Positions 12,001-21,598 of a stretch of DNA of 60,000 nucleotides are shown here, piece by piece (within the stretch, counting starts at the first letter, position 1; every line of letters begins with the position of its first letter). A program made the translations under genes and the position numbers. The notes under the pieces are model-generated. The model had not been told where the DNA came from and searched no databases. It was given only the letters and a program-made list of their open reading frames with translations. Origin of the DNA: Antedon mediterranea (Eukaryota; Echinodermata; Crinoidea; Comatulida; Antedonidae). The DNA lies in NCBI RefSeq assembly GCF_964355755.1, contig NC_092680.1, forward strand, positions 21,183,001-21,243,000, given 5' to 3'.

Positions 12001-14636
12001 TGTCACCAGGTTAGTTGTTTAGAAATCTCTTGAAAAATAACCAGTTATGTATTCTTCTTTGTTGCCAAATGGCTGCAAACACTCCATGAATTGGCATGTG
12101 TTCCAGACTCTCCTCTTTCCTTAACATCTGTCTACACTATCGAACTAGTTTGACAAAAAAAAGTGTGATGTACCCCAATATGGTAGTGATATGGCCAAAT
12201 ATGGTAGTGATATGACATCATCATGTCCATATATGTGTACAGCCACATCAAAACCAGGCACTTGGTGAAATATATATTTTTTTAGTTGATACTATAATGG
12301 TATTCCTCACAATATATCCTTCAAAGATGTTTGGATCATTTAAATCAAGCAAATATTCCCAGAGTTATGGCAATAAATGTATATAGCATTTATACAACAA
12401 TTTACTTGTAATTACTGAGTAATTAACAGTCAAAGTTTAATGAAAAATCAGACAGGAAGTTGCCCCATGCTGTTACAGATTGAACAATTAAAACCTTAGC
12501 AACACTACCTTCTAGATAAACAATCATTCTGAAATTTGGCACACTTATTCAATATAGTGTTTTCTGATATTCATGAAAATTTCATCAAAATCTGAGGTGG
12601 TTATCATAGTTAATTATGACGATTACAAAGTACCACTAATTTACGTAAAATCTGTCAAATTCATTTATAATAGTGTAGTGTAAGAATAATACAGTAGGCC
12701 TACTACAGTAGTAGGTATTCAGGAAGATTTCCTTAGCTTATTATTAGTTCTAAACAAATTTAAAAAAACAGCAAACATTTTATTAATGAACTTTATTCAA
12801 TTTTATTTCTCTTTTTACTTTATTTTATCTGCTTTTTGTTCAAAATGGCGCAGGGCACACAATCCCTCGTTTCTGGTCATCAAAATTCAATTACCAGTAT
12901 TTTATTTGTGAGTGATTTGTATTGTACTGGTTTTTAGTGTTAATGTTGTATGTAAGAGAAACTCAACAGTTCTTTTCAGACTTAATATACGTGGTGTACT
13001 GCAAACTCTTTATATCAACATTTGATATTGCCATGTAAACCTTCAAACAATGTTATGTATTCTATTGTTGAACCAGCACCTGGCCTGATCATGACAGATA
13101 GCCACACCCGTTAGCTTGAACAATGTTTTTAAGCATGATGAATAACGTGAAATTTAGCCACGGTACCAGTATTTTATTTGTGAGGGATTTGTATTGTACT
13201 GGTTTTTACTGTTGTTAATGTTATGTAATACGTCTATTGTTGAACCAGCACCTGGCCTGATCATGACAGATAGCCACACCCGTGAACAATGCTTTTAAGC
13301 ATGATGAATAACTTGAAATTTAACCAAGGTACCAGTATTTTATTTGTGAGTGATTTGTATTGTACTGGTTTTTACTGTTGTTAATGTTATGTAATACGTC
13401 TATTGTTGAACCAGCACCTGGCCTGATCATAACAGATAGCCACACCCGTTAGCTTGAACAATGTTTTTAAGCATGATGAATAACGTAAAATTTAACCAAG
13501 GTACCAGTATTTTATTTGTGAGTGATTTGTATTGTACTGGTTTTTACTGTTGTTAATGTTATGTAATACGTCTATTGTTGAACCAGCACCTGGCCTGATC
13601 ATGACAGATAGCCACACCCGTGAACAATGCTTTTAAGCATGATGAATAACGTGAAATTTAACCAAGGTACCAGTATTTTATTTGTGAGTGATTTGTATTG
13701 TACTGGTTTTTACTGTTGTTAATGTTATGTAATACGTCTATTGTTGAACCAGCACCTGGCCTGATCATGACAGATAGCCACACCCGTGAACAATGCTTTT
13801 AAGCATGATGAATAACGTGAAATTTAACCAAGGTACCAGTATTTTATTTGCGAGGGATTTGTATTGTACTGGTTTTTACTGTTTATGTTTTGCACACACC
13901 CAGCCCATCATTGGCATTTTTTAAGCATAATGAAATTTAACCAAATTGAAATAAATAAAGTAGCCCAGAAGTAGGCCTAGTATAGTAATTAAAGTAAAGC
14001 CTTCCAGGAGGCTTATTATACTATATAGGCCTAGAGAGGAAAACTCTATCTTATTTTAATTGGGCTAGGCCTTGTTGTTTTTACTATTATTATTACTAGC
14101 TAGCTAGGCCTACTATCCCATGCAGCCTATCTAGGCTAGTAGCCCAGCGTAGTAGTAGGCCTAGGCTACCATTCATTTATTTTTAGATTCATGAACAAAA
14201 TACCTATCGATACCCGAGTATAGAGGCTCAGATTTATGTAATTTTTACCACCTTTCCATTTGAATTAGTTAATAAGACATATATTTTTTAAATCTACGGT
14301 AAATTTCCTATCAGATAAAGGTAAAAAAACAAAATGGTCAAAATATGAGTTTCACACATTCAAATGCATTTTACACAAATCCCTATCTAGCGACAAGCGC
14401 CTGGTTTTGATGTGGCTGTACACATATATGATCTCCTTTTTTTGACACATAAAGTTTGATAGTGTATACAGAGCTTTACCGTTCAATCCTTAATAATAAT
14501 AAATATAAACCTTTCGTTTGACAGATCGCCGGTGTCGCCAGCTGGTAGCCCCCTGCGACAAGATCCTGCTATCCCCTCACAAGTACAATCTATCCCTGTG
14601 TACGAGATGACATTCCCTGATCTCTGTGTCTACTGA
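2..14636 (+). CDS. EFR3: EFR3 homolog, C-terminal 489 residues (11 exons, 5' end outside window)
   Basis: EFR3 is a palmitoylated plasma-membrane scaffold that recruits the TTC7/FAM126/PI4KIIIalpha complex to make PI4P. Coding exons: 2-146, 520-789, 909-1066, 1475-1636, 2085-2213, 2896-2963, 4370-4494, 5904-5992, 7198-7359, 11960-12009, 14525-14636. The joined exons keep one open frame of 490 codons including the stop. Recognisable family motifs are LPDYQKIEIMMFIMGKVP in exon 2, DRHDN in exon 3 and the C-terminal VYEMTFPDLCVY, nearly identical to vertebrate EFR3A. Vertebrate proteins are about 820 residues, so roughly the last 60% is here, the alpha-helical (ARM/HEAT-like) part; the N-terminal Cys-rich palmitoylation region lies upstream of the window. 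All introns are GT-AG except the first, which uses a GC donor at 147-148. The introns are crowded with minisatellites and mobile elements. Family identity is very secure; the EFR3A/B split is vertebrate-specific, so no paralog is assigned. Confidence 0.96.
2319..2533 (+). repeat. 30-32-bp tandem repeat in EFR3 intron 5
   Basis: About seven units share the core ATACTACAGGGTATACTG. The first two spacings are 32 bp and the rest exactly 30 bp (starts near 2319, 2351, 2383, 2413, 2443, 2473, 2503). It lies entirely inside the intron between exons 5 and 6. Confidence 0.95.
4163..4321 (+). repeat. 26-bp palindromic tandem repeat in EFR3 intron 6
   Basis: About six copies of a 26-bp unit containing the self-complementary word CAGTATATACTG, joined by CATTCCCCAG. 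The array ends about 50 bp before the acceptor of exon 7 (4370). Each unit can form a small hairpin. Confidence 0.95.
4500..4995 (+). repeat. GTAGCCATTTTGTTT minisatellite in EFR3 intron 7
   Basis: The array starts five bases after the exon 7 donor. A first block (4500-4735) repeats about 18 bp (TAGCCATTTTGTTTCCTTG). A second block (4735-4995) repeats a longer, about 34-bp unit that alternates TTTATTTGTAGCC with TTTATTTTAGGCC. The change of unit length suggests two rounds of amplification. Confidence 0.9.
5185..5233 (+). repeat. Two-copy direct repeat of about 30 bp
   Basis: The string GAATCTGTGTGGCATATACT and the following AACTGTACATG occur twice in immediate succession in EFR3 intron 7. 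Confidence 0.85.
5722..5870. mobile_element. MITE family A copy, right end eroded
   Basis: The left terminus AAGCTCTGTCTACACTATC is intact. The centre has the family's mirrored words CCCATATATGGACA and CATATTTGGGCACATCAC, with the second word amplified three times. The right terminus is reduced to TAGCTTT. The copy ends about 33 bp before the EFR3 exon 8 acceptor, so it directly abuts the polypyrimidine region of that splice site. Confidence 0.85.
6040..7160 (+). repeat. 21-bp minisatellite, about 52 copies, EFR3 intron 8
   Basis: The unit is TTGTTCCTATATCTCCTTAA plus one base, with variants at a few positions (CTACTT, CTTCTTC, CCACTT). Because 21 is a multiple of three, each frame encodes a repeating heptapeptide: one frame gives LFLYLLN and another CSYISLI. 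It occupies almost all of intron 8 (5993-7197). Long apparent reading frames here are products of the repeat, not separate genes. Confidence 0.97.
7930..8190 (+). mobile_element. 5'-truncated LINE, C-terminal end of ORF2
   Basis: Translation around 7970-8010 gives FSFAAPTLWNSP, the typical C-terminal signature after the reverse transcriptase of many LINE ORF2 proteins (AAPxLWNSLP). After a C homopolymer the text continues in another frame as SSVALFKKLLKTHFFDH and a stop at 8090-8092, matching the usual FKxxLKTHLF ending. A short tail with GATAATAATAATAATA follows, as in many LINE 3' ends. Only the last fragment remains, in EFR3 intron 9, and the C-run breaks the frame. The clade (CR1/L2-like) is a guess. 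Confidence 0.75.
9050..9349 (+). mobile_element. Probable non-LTR retrotransposon 3' tail
   Basis: The segment ends in the short tandem TTTGAACTTTGAACTTTGAA, a style of 3' microsatellite common for LINEs. Upstream is a hairpin with arms GGGGTCTT and AAGACCCC around 9188-9233. No coding part is preserved. It is assigned from tail structure only. Confidence 0.4.
10101..10270. mobile_element. MITE family A copy in EFR3 intron 9
   Basis: Both termini are present: TCTCTGTCTACTGTACAC with a short internal duplication on the left, and TTTGATAGTGTAGACAGA on the right. The centre has AAATATGG words facing CCATATATGG around GACATCATCATGTCC. It is a full-length, largely palindromic copy of about 170 bp. 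Confidence 0.88.
12236..14422. mobile_element. 2.19-kb non-autonomous DNA transposon, 8-bp target duplication
   Basis: The ends are inverted repeats: the left starts TGTACAGCCACATCAAAACC and continues AGGC, and the right is its reverse complement, ending at 14422. The flanks are CATATATG at 12228-12235 and 14423-14430, an 8-bp target-site duplication. An 8-bp duplication is typical of hAT, P or Merlin type transposition, but the family cannot be fixed from the termini alone. There is no transposase; the interior is a 166-bp tandem array plus TAGGCCTA-rich text. It lies in EFR3 intron 10. Confidence 0.88.
12893..13880 (+). repeat. 166-172-bp tandem array inside the nested transposon
   Basis: Units begin ACCAGTATTTTATTTGTGAG near 13165, 13331, 13503, 13669 and 13835, with a longer divergent first unit from 12893. 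The 172-bp unit keeps a 6-bp TTAGCT insertion lacking in the 166-bp units. The units are very similar, which implies recent amplification. Confidence 0.93.
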
Positions 14637-14670
14637 GAGAAATTCATGATCTTCAAATGAAATTAATAAG

Positions 14671-15150
14671 GTAAAAGAAATTGCGCTTGTGACCAGTTGA
14701 GCCGTAAAAGAAATTGGGCTTGTGACCCGTTGAGCCGTAAAAGAAATTGCGCTTGTGACCCGTTGAGCCGTAAAAGAAATTGCGCTTGTGACCCGTTGAG
14801 CCGTAAAAGAAAATTGCGCTTGTGACCCGTTGAGCCGTAAAAGAAATTGCGCTTGTGACCCGTTGAGCCATAAAAGAAATTGCCCTTGTGACCCGTTGAG
14901 CCGTAAAAGAAATTGCGCTTGTGACCCGTTGAGCAGTAAAAGAAATTGCGCTTGTGACCCGTTGAGCCGTAAAAGAAATTGCGCTTGTGACTCGTTGAGC
15001 CGTAAAAGAAATTGCGCTTGTGACCCGTTGAGCCGTAAAAGAAATTGCGCTTGTGACCCGTTGAGCCGTAAAAGAATTTGCGCTTGTGACCCGTTGAGCC
15101 GTAAAAGAAATTGCGCTTGTGACCCGTTGAACCGTAAAAGAATTTGCGTA
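14671..15150 (+). repeat. 33-bp minisatellite (about 14.5 copies) in EFR3 3' UTR
   Basis: The unit is TTGCGCTTGTGACCCGTTGA plus GCCGTAAAAGAAA. It begins 35 bp after the EFR3 stop (14636) and ends 30 bp before an AATAAA signal at 15181, so it should be part of the EFR3 3' UTR. The 33-bp period keeps frames open on both strands (for example a repeating NGSQAQFLLRL on the minus strand); these are not taken as genes. Confidence 0.95.
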
Positions 15151-15180
15151 TTTAGAAGACCCTGAACCTTTTGCAATGCA

Positions 15181-15186
15181 AATAAA
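15181..15186 (+). terminator. Polyadenylation signal AATAAA, likely EFR3
   Basis: A canonical AATAAA about 545 bp after the EFR3 stop codon and the first good signal after the 3' UTR minisatellite. Cleavage would be expected 10-30 bp downstream. Confidence 0.55.
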
Positions 15187-16245
15187 TGTATGCAAACATT
15201 CAGCATTAATATATTATACATTAATATTCACTTTGACATTGAAATGTGTTGAGTGTATCCTTGACTTATACCAACAATGTATGCTTAATGTCAGTAAGCT
15301 CATGCTTATTAAAAGCCAACTGTGTATTCTTGTATGCGTATTATGGTTCTTAAATGTAATTAGAATCTCAACCTGTACATGGCCACTGTATCAACTCTTT
15401 TCAATAGTGTACCAAGTTCTTTTATTTCACCAATGTCATCTGTAGCACGCACATTAGCATTAATGTTTTATGTTTCATTTATTTATTTATTTATTTGATT
15501 AGTCTTTATAATACAAATAGCAAATCCATATAACCAAATTCTGCACAAAGTTTTTAATATATAATCAAATTTCTACGTTGTTTTCTGAAGCTAATTTTTT
15601 AGACGACTAGATGGGCTAACACATTCATTCCATTCATAGGTGGATCCAGGGGGAGAGGTCCCAAATTTTAAATATTCCAATGCAATAGATGAAATAATTG
15701 GTTAAGTTCAAAACTTCATTTGACAATTGTTAGGCCATATCTTCCTCTCATTGATTTCAAAATTGTTTTATCCACCACTGATATTTGACATTTTTACAAA
15801 CTTGTTTGTATGACTTGGTTTTATATATTCTCACTAACATCTTATAATAATTTAATTATTTTTTATCGTGAAAGTGTTTTTATTGTACACATATATAGAC
15901 ACATTATAATTTTATTGTTAATTGCTTTGATGTTTCCACACTTTTTTGATAGCGATTTAAATTGTATATATTGAATTTTATGTTTTTGAGTATACACCTT
16001 TTATAGTTTGAATATTTATAATATATAATTATGTAAAGAAATATTTACATAGCATAATATTCAGTCGGATGTATAATTAACCAACATTTATCGCGCATAA
16101 TAAAAGTTGTTGCTAGGAAGCTGGTAAATTATCATGGGAGAATACAACTGATTGATTGTCCAATCACAAGCAAGGGTATCATTTAAACATTATGCAAATG
16201 AACCAATCAACACTATTCATATGTTTGCATTATACTTGTGTCAGA
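15187..16245. other. Intergenic, no gene seen
   Basis: AT-rich sequence with a short TTTA microsatellite near 15479-15497. I see no conserved coding exon, RNA gene or clear mobile element. Confidence 0.6.
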
Positions 16246-16292
16246 TATAGGTTATAGGTTATAGGTTATAGGTTATAGGTTATAGGTTATAT
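16246..16292 (+). repeat. 7-bp tandem repeat (TATAGGT)
   Basis: Six to seven copies of a heptamer readable as TTATAGG. It only loosely resembles a telomeric heptamer. Confidence 0.9.
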
Positions 16293-16382
16293 ATTATCAT
16301 ATTGGTGCTACATTTTGGCACTGTCGTATATATACAATATGCATTTGTATATTTGTGTACAGCAGCAGCAACAGCAATAATA

Positions 16383-16640
16383 ATAAGGTGTGATGTGCCC
16401 AAATATGGTAGTAATATGTTTAAATATGGTAGTAATATGTTTAAATATGGTAGTAATATGTTTAAATATGGTAGTAATATGTTTAAATATGGTAGTGATA
16501 TGTTTAAATATGGTAGTGATATGTTTAAATATGGTAGTGATATGCTTAAATATGGTTAGTGATATGACATCATCATTTCCATATATGGGCACATCACATT
16601 TTGTTGTCACATAAAGTTTGATAGTGTAGACAGAGCTTAA
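16383..16640. mobile_element. MITE family A copy with internally expanded 18-bp unit
   Basis: The right half is intact and ends GATAGTGTAGACAGAGCTT. The left half begins at GTGTGATGTGCCCAAATATG; the left terminus is lost. Between them AAATATGGTAGTAATATG is repeated about eight times. The 18-bp period produces open frames (YGSNMFK) that are not genes. Confidence 0.88.
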
Positions 16641-16960
16641 AGCTATCTAAATGTGTATAATATGCTCATAATAATATAATAGAAATACAATTATTGTTAT
16701 AATAGTCACATAAGGAAATGGTATTTTTTTTGTGTTTTTAGTAATATTAACTGATATTAAAATGAAACGCAATACAATTTAGATAATAGTAATACATTTC
16801 TAATGTCATTTATGAGCGATTTGAGCGTCTTTTTCAGCCATTTATTATCTCTTAAACATAATAACTACAGCCACTAACTAGACTATATTTGTGCAGGTTG
16901 TGTATGATATTATTATTATTATTATTGTTATTGTAAACTCTCTCTTGCTGTGTCCATAAT

Positions 16961-17543
16961 GCTTGGTTCTCACTAGAGATGCAACACATTGACGTAACGC
17001 GACGAAAGTGAATTGACCAATCACAAGCGATGGTTTATTCCCTTGTGATTGCTAAAGCGTGGTTCCCACTAGCGACGCAACACAAGAACGTAACACAAGA
17101 ACGTAACGCAACGCAAGTGAATTGATGGCTTATTCACTTGTGATTGCTAACTGTCTATAACTTCGCTTGTCATTGGTTAAAACGCTTGCGTTGCGTTTAC
17201 GTCCTTGCGTTACGTTCTAGTGGGAACCAAGCTTGACTGTCTATAACTTCGCTTGTCATTGGTAAAAACGCTTGCGTTGCGTTTACGTCCTTGCGTTACG
17301 TTCTAGTGGGAACCAAGCTTTACCTAGGGACTATGACGTAAAGTGTAATACATGCGTTGTATAGCGTGGTTCCCACTAGCGATGCAATACAAGGACGTAA
17401 CGCAACGCAAGTGAATTGACCAATCACAAGCGATGGCTTATTCGCTTGTGATTGCGAACTGTCTATAACTTCGCTTGTCATTGGTTAAAACGCTTGCGTT
17501 GCGTTTACGTCCTTGCGTTACGTTCTAGTGGGAACCAAGCTTT
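16961..17543. mobile_element. Cluster of MITE family B copies
   Basis: Several complete and partial copies are stacked. Typical termini are GCTTGGTTCCCACTAG and its complement CTAGTGGGAACCAAGC. Inside, GTGAATTGACCAATCACAAG faces CGCTTGTGATTGG. The half TAACTTCGCTTGTCATTGG to GGGAACCAAGC occurs three times (near 17156, 17237, 17463), which points to duplication within the cluster. CpG content is well above the surroundings. Confidence 0.9.
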
Positions 17544-17658
17544 AGTAAAAGGCTGTAGAATGGTTGTCATGCATTGGCAGAGTATAATCTGTATGGTACT
17601 GTAAATGCGAGTGATTGCATTCCTATTGAAGTTATTTAAAGTTCAATAGAGAATGTAC

Positions 17659-17790
17659 GCTTTGTTCTCACTATCATGAAACGCAATGTGACGAACATGC
17701 AACGCAAATAATTTGACCAATCCCAAGAGACGAATTATCCGATCTGTCGTTCTCGTGATTGGTTAGCGCGTCGCGCGTACTAGTGGGATA
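17659..17790. mobile_element. Diverged MITE family B copy
   Basis: The sequence has the family pattern TTGTTCTCACTA, then TTTGACCAATCCCAAG facing CTCGTGATTGGTTAGCGC, and ends TACTAGTGGGA. It is diverged but symmetrical. Confidence 0.75.
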
Positions 17791-18930
17791 AAATACAATA
17801 TATGACGAAGAACGTGCTTATCAGATGTAAGCCTAATTGCTATAGGCAATTATTCCCGTAGGGCAGAAAAACTAATTTAATTTATCTAGTATGGAGTCAC
17901 ACATAAATTTACATTGTGTCAGCCTCAACAGAATGTAACGTTCCTGGCTCTCATGTTCTGATCCGTAACATTTCGTCATTACATTAATGATGTGATTTAT
18001 CCAAGTGAATTCCAGATGAACTCCAGATGACCTATGAGAACCAGGATGTAATGTAATGTGTCTTGTGAATGTAAAACAACACGATCTATTAGTTAGTATG
18101 CACGGTTGTAGACGAAATAGCCGTATCATAATGTACAGTGCAATATAAAAGTCTTATTTCAACCGTAATTATTGTATTAAGATGTCTTTTATACGTCTCC
18201 TCCAAACGTAGTCTCATTTATCACATTTGCCGGTCGTAATTACCAAACGTCAATTCCAGATTTGTATATTAAAATGAATGATGTGCTGGTTGTGTTGTAG
18301 CATTAACGAATATCAATCTCTGTATTAAAAATACGTGCATCATAATAATTGCTAACAAACTCGCCCCTGTTGCATTACTAAATGTTCTGTAGGCTGCAAT
18401 ATAGCATTCTGTATGGTCATTGTCTAAAGCCTATAAGTTCTTATTGATGAGAATATTGTCAAAGGATCTTTGTTATTTAATCAGGGATTTAGTTGATCCG
18501 GTTTAATGTTTTACTAATCCAGATAAAGGTCCTTGTTAGGATTAGCAAGATTTTAAACATTAGCACGATGACAACATAATGTTCGTACAATCTATGTTCA
18601 ATAATGTTGTCGCCATCATGCTCATCCTCTTTTTAATTTATTTCCGAATGTTTTAGGAAAATCATTCTATGTGGTTTCGATTACTTTGGCACCATTTGTT
18701 TTGTTTCACTGACTGTAAGATGAAGGCGTTCAAGTGTGAACGTTTCAGTATCTAAATTGTCTGTCCATATTAGCGGAAAGAAATTAACACTCGTGTCGTA
18801 TACACAATGTAGGCTTATGTTTCCTATCGACGACATTGAATTAATATTGCTTTTACTTATGTGAAACGGTAAAGGACGTAAAGCAAGGACTGAGTAAGCT
18901 GACCAATGACAAGCAACGAAATCAACTTCG
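17791..18930. other. Intergenic, no gene seen
   Basis: No convincing exon, RNA or repeat in this stretch. A short family B scrap (GACCAATGACAAGC) lies near 18901. Confidence 0.55.
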
Positions 18931-18934
18931 TCAT

Positions 18935-19050
18935 ATTATCATCGTCATTATCATCCTTTGCATCATCATCATTGTCATCATCATTATTATCATCATCATT
19001 GTCGTCATCACCATCATCGTCATCATTATCGTTATCATCATCATCATCTA
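18935..19050 (+). repeat. ATC/GTC trinucleotide microsatellite
   Basis: An imperfect run of ATC with GTC and ATT variants. The encoded His or Asp runs on the two strands are repeat artefacts. A family B scrap (GACCAATCAAAAGCGATGG) follows at about 19073. Confidence 0.92.
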
Positions 19051-19305
19051 CAATATGTATACAATTGGTATGACCAATCAAAAGCGATGGATTATTCAAA
19101 CCGTGGAAAAAAACATGAATCTATGGTGAAAATGACACAAAATTGGTGTTTGTACCACGTAGATTTTTATACGAATGTTAGCTATCTGTACTGTATTGTT
19201 GAGTTATATAAGCAAGCAGAAAATATTATTAGAGAAAACAACAAAACAAGCTATCTAATAAGATTGTACAATAACTTTATAAAGGTGGACCGAAAGTAGG
19301 CCTAC

Positions 19306-19770
19306 TTGATAAAACATAGCCAGGTGAGCAGTAGTGCAATAACAGCAAATAGAATGCTAAAATATCTATATCATAATAATATTGTCACATTTCAATTATT
19401 GAATCCTTGTTGTATTATCACATCGTTCGTTTTTGCAACTTTCCAGCAGTGGCCTTTACACACGCAAAATGTCAATGCCATCATATTATAATAATAAGTT
19501 TCAATATAGGCTCATATATCGATTTCAAATCTCTCTCAAATTGCTTTTTGTTTTCACTTTACACTTAACGAATCCATAAGCACACATTAATTAGTGATAA
19601 GTAGTAATTAAAGAATAATGAAAACATCAACAATGTGTAATATTATCCATATTATGTACACATTATAAAAACGTTTTTTTAATAATTTAATATAAACAAG
19701 CACGAATGTGCAATACTCGGGGTACAGCGAAAGAAGCTGTATACAGACGTATACAGTTAGAAAGTTAAAG
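19306..19770. other. Intergenic, no gene seen
   Basis: AT-rich sequence without recognisable coding or repeat content before the tRNA-like sequence. Confidence 0.5.
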
Positions 19771-19776
19771 AAAAAT

Positions 19777-19848
19777 AGGTTTCGCCAGGGCTCGAACCGG
19801 GACCTTCTGCGTGTTAAGCAGACTTGACAACCACTACACTACGAAACC
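19777..19848 (-). tRNA. tRNA-Val(AAC)-like gene, possibly degenerate
   Basis: On the minus strand a 72-nt cloverleaf can be drawn. The acceptor stem GGTTTCG pairs fully with CGAAACC. The anticodon arm TCTGC-TTAACAC-GCAGA gives anticodon AAC (valine). The Pol III boxes are TAGTGTAGTGG (A) and GGTTCGAGCCC (B), followed by TTTTT just downstream. Weak points are one C-T mismatch in the T stem, a variable loop one base short of animal tRNA-Val, a poor D-stem base pair and a T discriminator. It is either a working but divergent tRNA-Val or a young pseudogene. Confidence 0.6.
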
Positions 19849-20057
19849 TCTTACATTGAAATTGTGGGTTACAGAAAGTTTTTTAATCCATTTAAATTAC
19901 AAATAAATGGTAATAAGCACAAAGCAAAATAAACATGTGTAAAAGTGATAATTACCGATTAAACAAAATAAGTATTTTAAAAAATAATAATAAGATATAC
20001 TGTGTATAATTATCATATTGCGTATACAGTACTTTTCACCATAAAGTTTAAAAAAAA

Positions 20058-20130
20058 AGGTTTAGCCCGGGCTCGAACCAGGTACCTTCTGCGTATTGAG
20101 CAAACGTGATAACCACTACGCCAAGAAGCC
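20058..20130 (-). pseudogene. tRNA-Val-derived pseudogene
   Basis: A minus-strand copy related to the sequence 280 bp away (shared GTAGTGGTTATCACG, ACGCAGAAGGT and GGTTCGAGCCC, followed by a run of eight T). Three of seven acceptor pairs fail, and the anticodon loop TCAATAC lacks the universal U33, so it should not work as a tRNA. Confidence 0.65.
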
Positions 20131-20935
20131 GCATATAACCATATAACTACATAACGCTGTGGTGTGTGTCACACATTGTGGATTCTTAATTAAACAAATT
20201 AATTAACAAAAAATTAAAAATCCGGCTCTATAGCTTTGAGGACATGTCCCTGTAGTATGTTCATGCCAAATCCCAGCTCAATACTACAACTAATAAGGGA
20301 GGAGTAGTACTTTAAAAATCGCACTTTTTACTCAATAGTGTCCAGATGGTGGAGGAGAAAATGAGTAAGTACTAGACTCGGGTACCCCGAGTAAAAATAT
20401 ACTGCAGAATTCCTGAAAAAAAAAAACAGGATACATGGGTGATATGCATACAGCAAAATAGTAAACCAGCGTACATTGTGATAATGTAAAACTGATTATT
20501 AATATATGATTACGAGAGGTAATGATCGATGACACTTGGAATTGGTATATATGCGATGATGATGATGAAGATGATTTTCCATGAAATAAAACATTTACAT
20601 AATGTCTTTCTAGTGTTATTTATTTAATTGCAATTTTCCGTCCATAATGAACTTCTTCATAGAAAATAGAAAATGATTCAGTAAAGATAACAATAATCAA
20701 CTATTTTAAGTGACTTTTTAGAGTTTTTGTTCAATTTTTTCTTTCTTTTGAGTCGAAATAATATTAAAGTCTTCCAGTTTATATGTTAATACTTTTCGAA
20801 AAACAACTGGGTGTGATAATATCTTAAAAAGTTGGAGTTCTGTAACGACCAGACGTTCTAGTAATTGGTTTTATGTACGTCTTCCGTCCAATAAGATAAG
20901 AATAAATATAAGTATGTCGTTTTTTAAGCTATGTC

Positions 20936-21046
20936 TACACTATCAAACTAGTTTGATAAAAAAAGTGTGATGTGTCCAAATACGCTAGTGATATGACATC
21001 ATCGTGTCTATATTGGCACATCACATTTGATAGTGTACACAAGGCT
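20936..21046. mobile_element. Short MITE family A copy
   Basis: The left end AAGCTATGTCTACACTATC and the words AAGTGTGATGTGTCC and GACATCATCGTGTC are present; the right end is reduced (TTTGATAGTGTACAC). An internal deletion leaves about 110 bp. Confidence 0.85.
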
Positions 21047-21347
21047 CAAGAACAAACAAATGTCTGACAAAAAGTAAGCAAATACCAATATTACTATATT
21101 ATATCATACTAAACATATCAGCAAGTACTGCAATGTTCATAGTCAGATCCGGAAATTCCACATACAGTAGGGGATATTTATAAAAATTAAATATTATTGT
21201 ATAATAATAAAAATTGAAAACTATGATATTAATAAATTAACAGGCAACAAATTTTATGATATTAATAATTAATATTTTGTTAATTTTTCTTGCTGGTTTC
21301 CAATCCCAATATGTTTATGCTACACTGTATATGGCGTTGTTTGTTAC

Positions 21348-21473
21348 GCTTGGTTCCCACTAGAGATGCAATGCAAGGACGTAGACGCAACGCAATCAAG
21401 TTGACCAATGACAAGCGACAGTTCGAATGATCCATCGCTTGTGCGCGCTTACGTCCTCTAGTGGGAACCAAGC
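21348..21473. mobile_element. MITE family B copy
   Basis: Clear termini GCTTGGTTCCCACTAGAG and CTCTAGTGGGAACCAAGC, with the central GTTGACCAATGACAAGCG facing ATCGCTTGTG. Length is 126 bp. Confidence 0.9.
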
Positions 21474-21598
21474 ATATAACTTAGAACGTAATGCATACAG
21501 GTTTTATAAATACATTGTAAGCTCAATGTCAATGTTTATTGCTGGTACCGGTGGAACAGTGTATTATGTACGGTACTTGATAAATGCCAACTCAACGT

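Larger units (their letters stand above)
12123..14476. mobile_element. MITE family A copy split by a nested transposon
   Basis: The left part (12123-12235) carries CTGTCTACACTATCGAAC and runs to CCATATATG. The right part (14423-14476) resumes with CATATATG and ends TTTGATAGTGTATACAGAGC. Removing the inserted element and one copy of its target duplication restores a normal family A element, so the insertion came later. Confidence 0.88.

Noticed and set aside
14577-15221. 214-codon minus-strand frame antisense to the EFR3 3' end
   Set aside because: Made of the 33-bp minisatellite, with no family resemblance and no start or splice context.
16246-16292. Possible interstitial telomere tract (TTATAGG)n
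   Set aside because: The heptamer does not match TTAGGG; more simply a local microsatellite.
18857-19299. His-rich and Asp-rich frames
   Set aside because: Translation of an ATC/GTC microsatellite.
20239-20250. p53-type half site GGACATGTCC
   Set aside because: Only one half site without a partner; expected by chance in 60 kb.
20375-20395. Palindrome CTCGGGTACCCCGAG
   Set aside because: Short, isolated and not flanked by similar arms.
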